The notes under the pieces: model-generated
The model's input: only the letters and a program-made list of their open reading frames with translations
Told to the model about the DNA's origin: nothing
Database searches by the model: none
Part shown: positions 59,187 through 64,000 of the stretch, piece after piece
Numbering within the stretch: the stretch's first letter is position 1
Layout: every line of letters begins with the position of its first letter
Origin: Candidatus Eisenbacteria bacterium
GTDB lineage: Bacteria > Eisenbacteria > RBG-16-71-46
Length of the DNA stretch: 64,000 nucleotides
Assembly (NCBI GenBank): GCA_020847735.1
Contig: JADLBL010000026.1
Span: forward strand, 1 to 64,000
Direction: 5' to 3'
Position numbers and translations under genes: made by a program

Positions 59187-60689
59187 ATGACTCCGCCCCC
59201 GGCGTTCCGGACCTCTTCCTCACCGCGCGCACGCGTGATCGCGCTGCTGGGCGCGGCGCTGCTGATCGCGTTCGCGCTCGAGCCGCCGGTGCGCGCCTCC
59301 TCCGCGACCGCTTCGGGCCCGGTCCCGTCGCCGCGCCCGTCCGCTCCCGCCGACGCGCTCGCGCGCCCGTCGGCCGCCGCCGCGCCGCTCATCGTGCTCT
59401 CCACCTCCGACGTCAAGGGCAAGAGCAGCCCGTGCGGATGCCACACGCCCAAGGGCGGGCTCGCCCGCCGCGCCGCGCTCGCCGACAGCGTGCGCGCCAC
59501 GAACCCCAACCTGATCGTGGTGGATACGGGCGGCTACTTCCCCGAGGAAGCCGACTACGAAGCGGCCGCCGTGTTCATGCTGGAGTCCATGATGAGCCTG
59601 GGCACGGACGCCGCGGGCGTCGGCGAGAGCGACCTGCGCTACGGCCTCGGCTTCCTGCGCGCCGGTCTCGCGCGCACGAAGCTCCCCGTCACGTGCGCGA
59701 ACCTGCTCGACGCCACGACCGGCAGGCCGGTGTTCCCGCCGTTCCTGCTGAAGACCGTCGGGCGCGCGAAGGTCGGCTTCTTCGCGCTGCTCGCCCCCTC
59801 GGCCGACCTCGGGCCCTCGCGCGATTCCCTGCGTGTCGCCGATCCGCTGGAGTCGGCGTATCGCACGGTCGCGGCGCTGCGGGAGCGGGGCGCCACGGTC
59901 GTGGTGCTGCTCTCGGATCTCGGCAAGATCGACTCCGAGGAAGTGGCCAACTCGATTCCCGGCATCACCCTCGTCATCGCGGGACACAAGATTCCGCTCT
60001 TTCCCGAGGGCCGGCGCGTGGGCGGCGCGGTCGTCGTCTACGGCGGCGAGCAGAGCCAGTACGCCGGCCTCGCGACGATCCCCCTCGATGCCGCGGGTCG
60101 CGCGACGGCGGTCGGGGCCGAAACCGTGATGCTCGGCCCCGAGCGGCGCGAGGAGCCGGCGATGCTGTCGCGCGTGCGCACCTTCGAGACCGCCTTCAAC
60201 GAGGAGCTGAAGCAGCGCGAGCGCCAGGAGGCGTTGCGCGCGGTCGCGGGCGAGGGCGGCGACGACGACGAACCGCGCGACCGCTACCTCGGCGCCGAAG
60301 TCTGCGGGCGCTGTCACGGCGCCGAACTGGCGCAATGGAAGACGACCGCGCATGCGCGCGCGTGGGCCACGCTGGTCGAACAGCACGCCGAAGCCCGCAC
60401 GGACTGCGTGCGTTGCCACGTGCTCGGCTTCCGCCAGCCGGGCGGGTTCCAGACCGACGACGACGCGCCCCGCCTGGCGAACGTGCAGTGCGAGAGCTGC
60501 CACGGCATGGGCACGCAGCACGACGCCACGCGTCCGGCCGCGAAACTCACCGAGGCGACCTGCCGGCGCTGCCACGACGACACGAGCAGTCCGGCGTTCA
60601 CGTTCGACGTCTACCAGCCGCACATCCTCCATCGGGCTCCCGCGAACCTGCCGCCGCTGCCGCCGAAGCCCAAGATGGCGATGCACTGA
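59187..60689 (+). CDS. Exported nucleotidase-like/tetraheme c-type cytochrome fusion
   Basis: A 500-residue periplasmic protein. After a signal peptide (about 1-37) residues about 65-330 resemble the 5'-nucleotidase/UshA-type metallophosphoesterase fold (VLSTSDVKGKSSPCGCHTPKGGLARRA, VVDTGGYF, GVGESDLRYG, VIAGHKIP), but the metal residues are incomplete and a CGC motif replaces part of the site. Residues about 373-463 hold four C-x-x-C-H heme sites (CGRCH, CVRCH, CESCH, CRRCH) of the cytochrome c554 type. It ends with an H-rich Pro tail. The electron partner and the role of the N-terminal domain are unknown. Confidence 0.82.
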   Translation: MTPPPAFRTSSSPRARVIALLGAALLIAFALEPPVRASSATASGPVPSPRPSAPADALARPSAAAAPLIVLSTSDVKGKSSPCGCHTPKGGLARRAALADSVRATNPNLIVVDTGGYFPEEADYEAAAVFMLESMMSLGTDAAGVGESDLRYGLGFLRAGLARTKLPVTCANLLDATTGRPVFPPFLLKTVGRAKVGFFALLAPSADLGPSRDSLRVADPLESAYRTVAALRERGATVVVLLSDLGKIDSEEVANSIPGITLVIAGHKIPLFPEGRRVGGAVVVYGGEQSQYAGLATIPLDAAGRATAVGAETVMLGPERREEPAMLSRVRTFETAFNEELKQRERQEALRAVAGEGGDDDEPRDRYLGAEVCGRCHGAELAQWKTTAHARAWATLVEQHAEARTDCVRCHVLGFRQPGGFQTDDDAPRLANVQCESCHGMGTQHDATRPAAKLTEATCRRCHDDTSSPAFTFDVYQPHILHRAPANLPPLPPKPKMAMH

Positions 60690-60705
60690 GGCCGTGACGC
60701 GCACC

Positions 60706-61449
60706 ATGCCCGCCGTCGCCGGATCGCGCACCGCATTGCGGCTCGTGGGCCGCGACGCGCTCTCCCTGCTCCACCGCCTCTCGACGAACGCCCTGCTCGA
60801 CCTGCCTCAGGGGGAGGCGCGCGCGACGCTGTTCTGCGACTTCCGGGGCCGGCTGCTGCACCGCGTGCACGTCGTGCACGCGCCCGGGGGCGCACTCTGG
60901 CTGGCGCGTGGCGACGCCGGCGGCGAGGCGCTCGCGGCGTTCCTGGACGGCTTCGTCTTCCGCGAGGACGTCGCGATCGAGGACCGCGAAGCGGATTTCG
61001 ACTGGCGGCTCGCGGGCGTCGAGTGGGGCGGGCCGCTGGAGGAACACCGGCGCATCGCGCTCGGCCTGCCGCGGCACGGCGCGGAGATCACCGCGGACTT
61101 CAATCCCTACGAGGTGAACCTCGCGCACGAAGTGCACCTCGCGAAAGGCTGCTACACCGGCCAGGAGGCGCTGCAGCGGCTGGTCACCTACGGCAGCGTC
61201 CGCCGCCGCCTGGTCCGCTTCGCCGGCGAGGGCGCCGCTCCCGCGGCTCCGCAGGGATTGCGGGCGGAAGGCGGTGGAAACGGCGGCCCTGCGGGCGTGC
61301 TCACCAGTGCCGCGCCATTGCCGGAGGGCGGATGGACGGCGCTCGCGGTGGTGCGCCACGAGGCCGCCGGCCCGCTGCGTCTCGCGGACGGCCGGCTCCT
61401 CGAAACGCCGGTCGAGTTCGGGTCACGGCGCCCGATCGGGCGACCGTAG
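60706..61449 (+). CDS. ygfZ: YgfZ/GcvT-like folate-binding protein
   Basis: A 247-residue protein of the YgfZ (IbA57) family that helps assemble or repair Fe-S clusters with tetrahydrofolate. The signature KGCYTGQE is present in the C-terminal half, with LLHRLSTNALLDL and LFCDFRGRLLHRVHV earlier. It is shorter than E. coli YgfZ (326). The ATG at 60706 is chosen; a GTG at 60694 is in frame but its spacing to GAGG is too tight. It probably shares the transcript of the cytochrome gene 16 nt upstream. Confidence 0.85.
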   Translation: MPAVAGSRTALRLVGRDALSLLHRLSTNALLDLPQGEARATLFCDFRGRLLHRVHVVHAPGGALWLARGDAGGEALAAFLDGFVFREDVAIEDREADFDWRLAGVEWGGPLEEHRRIALGLPRHGAEITADFNPYEVNLAHEVHLAKGCYTGQEALQRLVTYGSVRRRLVRFAGEGAAPAAPQGLRAEGGGNGGPAGVLTSAAPLPEGGWTALAVVRHEAAGPLRLADGRLLETPVEFGSRRPIGRP

Positions 61450-61514
61450 GCGCTTCGAATCCGTGTGAGGTCATGTCCACAAGCTGTTGTTCCTGCGTCC
61501 TCTGACGCCGGCGC

Positions 61515-63155
61515 TCAGGCCGCGTCATCGCCCGCGTCGTCGCCTGGATCCCCGCCGCCGCCTTCGCCGCCGGCGTCGCCCGCGGGAGCGCCGTCGTCCA
61601 CCACCAGCGCCTCCGTGGTGAGCATGAGCCCCGCGACGCTCACCGCCGACTGCAGCGCGCAGCGCGTGACCTTGGCGGGGTCCACGATGCCCTGCTCGAT
61701 CAGGTCCCCCCACCGACCCGAGCGCGCGTTGTAACCGTAGGCGCCCTCGCCGGCGCGCAGGCGCTCGAGGAACTCGGCGCCGTTCTCGCCCGCGTTCTCG
61801 CCGATCTGCCGCGCCGGCGCTTCGAGCCCGGCGAGCAGCACGTCGCGCCCGGAGTTGCGCGCCGCTCCCAGGTCCAGGCGGCGCACCGCGCGCGCGGCGT
61901 GCAGCAGCGCCACGCCGCCTCCCGGCACCACGCCCTCCTCGACCGCCGAGCGCGTGGCCGCCAGCGCGTCCTCGAGTTGCGCGCGACGCGTGGCGCGCTC
62001 GACGTCGGTCACCGCGCCGGCGCGGATCACGGCGACACCGCCGCCGAGGCGGACCAGGCGCGCGCGCAGGCGAGCACGCTCGCCCTCGTGCCGGCAGGCC
62101 GCCAGTTCGCGGTCCAGCGCCAGAACGCGCCCGGCGAGATCCGCGCTGCGGCCTCCGCCCTGCAGGAGCGTGAGCTGCTCGAGCGACGCGGTCGCGTGCC
62201 GCGCCCGTCCGAACCAGCCCGGCTCGAAGTGCGCGGCGGCGCGTCCCATTTCCGGGCCCACGACCGTTCCGCCGGTGAGGAGCGCGACGTCCTCCAGCGC
62301 CTCCCGCCGGTGCGCCGCGATGCCCGGCAGCTTGACGCCCACGGTCGGCACGCGGCCCCGCAGCCGGTTGACCACCATCACCGCCAGCGCCTCGTCCGAC
62401 AGCTCGCCGCACAGCAGCAGCAACGGCCGCGACAGGCGGGCGGCGTGCTCGAGCGCGGGAACGACGTCGCCCGCCTGCTCGAGCGCCCCGTCGAACAGCG
62501 CGACCAGCGGATGTTCGAGCGAGGCCTCCATCGTTTCGGTGTCGGTGATGAAGTAGGGCGACGCCAGGCCGCCCTCGAGGCGCGCCCCCTCGACCACGTC
62601 GAGCGTCGTGTCGGTGCCGCGGCCGTCCTCGACGGTCACGACGCCGGCGCGGCCGACCCGCTCGAGCGCGTGCGCGATCAGCTCGCCGAGCACGCGGTCG
62701 CCGGCGGCGATGCGCGCGACGCGCTCGAGGTCGTGGTGCCCGCCGACCGGCCGCGCGATCGCCCGCAGCGCCCGCAGCGCTTCCTGGGCGGCGAGGTCGA
62801 GCCCGCGGTTCAGCGCCACCGGATTGCAGCCGGCGTGGACGGCACGCATGCCCGCTCCGATCATCGCGTGCGCGAGCACGGTCGCGGTCGAGGTGCCGTC
62901 GCCCGCCGCCTGCCCCGCCTGCTGCGCCGCTTCACGCAGCATCTGGACGCCGATGTTCTCGAACGGATCGGGCAGCTCGACTTCCTGCGCCACCGCCAGA
63001 CCGTCGCGGGTGATCGTCGGGCCGGCATGCCGGTGCGTGAGCACGACGCTGCGGCCGCGCGGACCGAGCGTGATGCGCACGGCGCTCGCGAGCTGGTCCA
63101 CGCCGCGCCACAGCGCGTCGCGAGCGGCGTCGTCGAACCGGACGCGCTTGGGCAT
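61515..63155 (-). CDS. Divergent GroEL-like (HSP60) chaperonin paralogue
   Basis: A 546-residue chaperonin subunit. The ATPase core is kept: LGPRGRSVVLT, D86 in GDGTSTATVLA, and the late ALAATRSAVEEGVVPGGGVALL with the second catalytic aspartate. The apical domain has diverged: VKLPGIAAHRREALED replaces the near-universal VKAPGFGDRRK, and HPLVALFDGALEQ is altered. The C-terminal GGM tail is replaced by a Gly/Asp tail of about 20 residues. No groES is adjacent. The ATG has GGGAGGG upstream. It is probably a second, specialised chaperonin instead of the essential GroEL. Confidence 0.9.
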   Translation of the reverse strand: MPKRVRFDDAARDALWRGVDQLASAVRITLGPRGRSVVLTHRHAGPTITRDGLAVAQEVELPDPFENIGVQMLREAAQQAGQAAGDGTSTATVLAHAMIGAGMRAVHAGCNPVALNRGLDLAAQEALRALRAIARPVGGHHDLERVARIAAGDRVLGELIAHALERVGRAGVVTVEDGRGTDTTLDVVEGARLEGGLASPYFITDTETMEASLEHPLVALFDGALEQAGDVVPALEHAARLSRPLLLLCGELSDEALAVMVVNRLRGRVPTVGVKLPGIAAHRREALEDVALLTGGTVVGPEMGRAAAHFEPGWFGRARHATASLEQLTLLQGGGRSADLAGRVLALDRELAACRHEGERARLRARLVRLGGGVAVIRAGAVTDVERATRRAQLEDALAATRSAVEEGVVPGGGVALLHAARAVRRLDLGAARNSGRDVLLAGLEAPARQIGENAGENGAEFLERLRAGEGAYGYNARSGRWGDLIEQGIVDPAKVTRCALQSAVSVAGLMLTTEALVVDDGAPAGDAGGEGGGGDPGDDAGDDAA

Positions 63156-63247
63156 GGGCGTCCCTCCCGTCCGGCGGCCTCCATGGCCGCACGGCTGCCT
63201 CCCGGGTATCGGCCGCCTCGAACCCGCGCGCGAGGCCGCTCTCGCGC

Positions 63248-64000
63248 CTACCAGTAGGTGAGCCCCGCCTCGCGAGCGGCGGCTCGCAGCCGTTCGCTCA
63301 CCACCGGCCGGCGCCGGGCCTCCGCCAGCCAGCGCGCCATTGCGAGCGAATCGCCCAGGCTGGCGCGACTCACGGCCGCGTTGTAGGCGGGCTCGGCGTC
63401 CCGCGGGAGGGCCGTGGCGACCTTCTCGAACTCCCGCGCCGCCTCCTTCCACGCCCCCGCGTCGGCGAACGTGCGCGCGAGCGCCATGTGGTCGGCGCCC
63501 CAGAGCGGGTTCGCGGCCATCGCGGCGGCGGCGTTCTCGGGACCGGGCACCAGTTCGGTCCAGCCCGCTCCCTCCCGCCACTTGAAGAAGCGATCCTTCC
63601 CGGGGGCGCCCTCGGGCGCGGGCCGCCAGGCGCTGAAGAATCCGGCGCGCAGCGTCGGATCGCCGTACCAGGTCCGCAGCGCCGGTCCGTCCCCCTGCAG
63701 GAAACCGATGTTGTTCGGCAGCGACACGAACCAGAAGCGCGTGTGCGGCTCCGGGTGCGGCGCGATCGCGAGCAACCGGCCTCGCAGCGTGCCGAGCAGC
63801 GCGCCGGCCCGACGCTGGTAGGACGCGTCCCCCCAGTCGGCCGAGGGCGTCGCGTCGCGCGCCGAGGCGGCGAAGCTGAAGACGGCGATCGCGGCCACCG
63901 CGAGCGCGTCCGGCCGCACCAGCGTCGCGATCGCGAGCCACGCTCCGAGGGCGCCGAACAGTCCGTAGTAGGCATGCCAGCCGAGGCCGGGCAGCAGCAA
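63248..64000 (-). CDS. C-terminal part of a membrane/TPR-like protein (cut by window end)
   Basis: At least 250 residues are visible; the start lies beyond position 64000. The first 45 residues contain two hydrophobic segments (YYGLFGALGAWLAIATL and ALAVAAIAVFSFAASA), then an extracytoplasmic part (FWFVSLPNNIGFLQGD..) and a helical, TPR-like end (ALARTFADAGAWKEAAREFEKVATALPRDAEPAYNAAVSRA). This layout is typical of the tail of GT-C glycosyltransferases or O-antigen-type membrane proteins; I do not recognise the family. Confidence 0.55.
   Translation of the reverse strand: MLLPGLGWHAYYGLFGALGAWLAIATLVRPDALAVAAIAVFSFAASARDATPSADWGDASYQRRAGALLGTLRGRLLAIAPHPEPHTRFWFVSLPNNIGFLQGDGPALRTWYGDPTLRAGFFSAWRPAPEGAPGKDRFFKWREGAGWTELVPGPENAAAAMAANPLWGADHMALARTFADAGAWKEAAREFEKVATALPRDAEPAYNAAVSRASLGDSLAMARWLAEARRRPVVSERLRAAAREAGLTYW

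Overview
The window comes from a GC-rich (roughly 70 % by eye) diderm bacterial chromosome. Lipopolysaccharide genes (complete Kdo synthesis kdsD/C/A/B, LPS exporter parts lptB and lptC), a PpiD-type periplasmic foldase, a Tat component, RpoN with an NtrC/NtrB-type pair and a b558-type succinate dehydrogenase are all housekeeping traits of Gram-negative lineages. HPr kinase, HPr with its regulatory serine, a mannose-family PTS and rpoN in one operon, plus the radical SAM/DUF2344-rng-rplU-rpmA block, fit deep lineages such as Deltaproteobacteria/Myxococcota-like groups or the FCB/'Eisenbacteria' area better than Enterobacteria. There is no rRNA or marker that fixes the phylum, so this placement is tentative. 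I see no rRNA, tRNA, CRISPR, prophage or insertion sequence.

Layout. 1-10.8 kb: a GH1 glycosidase, a DinB-like protein, an aminotransferase, ahcY, a vapBC-like toxin-antitoxin pair, an ABM-domain protein, and an operon of two exported M16 peptidase homologues (one with, one without the zinc motif) followed by a sugar-nucleotide-epimerase-like gene. 10.9-21.9 kb: one long minus-strand run lptC-lptB-rpoN-hpf-hprK-PTS IIA-IIB-IIC-IID-ptsH-ptsI-SIS isomerase-metK with many 1-4 nt overlaps. 22-28 kb: an exported hydrolase and the Kdo run kdsB-pyrG-kdsA-kdsC-kdsD. 28-37 kb: a second hydrolase, an acetyltransferase, mdh, rpmA, rplU, an exported protein of unknown function, rng and a large radical SAM protein. 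37-41.5 kb: sdhC-sdhA-sdhB and an IF2B-like gene. 41.6-48 kb: an HNH protein, uvrA, a gene-poor 630-bp stretch holding a 21-residue Lys/Ala peptide gene, and an NtrC/NtrB-like two-component pair. 48-55.3 kb: ppiD on plus, and the minus run folB-folK-dNK-panB-panC-nucleotidyltransferase-HIT-LytR_C-tatA. 55.5-59 kb: dapE-dapC-dapD and an alkyltransferase-like gene. 59-64 kb: a nucleotidase-like/tetraheme cytochrome fusion, a YgfZ-like gene, a divergent GroEL paralogue and the 3' part of a membrane/TPR protein cut by the window edge.

How the parts work together. The core of the window is envelope construction (Kdo-CMP supply, LPS export) physically tied to sigma-54, ribosome hibernation and a PTS that can both transport sugar and signal through HPr-Ser phosphorylation. 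The lysine/diaminopimelate, folate, pantothenate and SAM/SAH genes supply cofactors and wall precursors. Several genes that open transcription units have a -10-like hexamer ending only 7-9 nt before the start codon, suggesting leaderless mRNAs, while genes inside operons carry normal Shine-Dalgarno sequences.

The least expected items are the 21-residue (AAKKK)-type peptide with a strong ribosome binding site, a sigma-54-like/palindromic element shared by its upstream region and that of lptC, the cytochrome fusion, and the divergent chaperonin.
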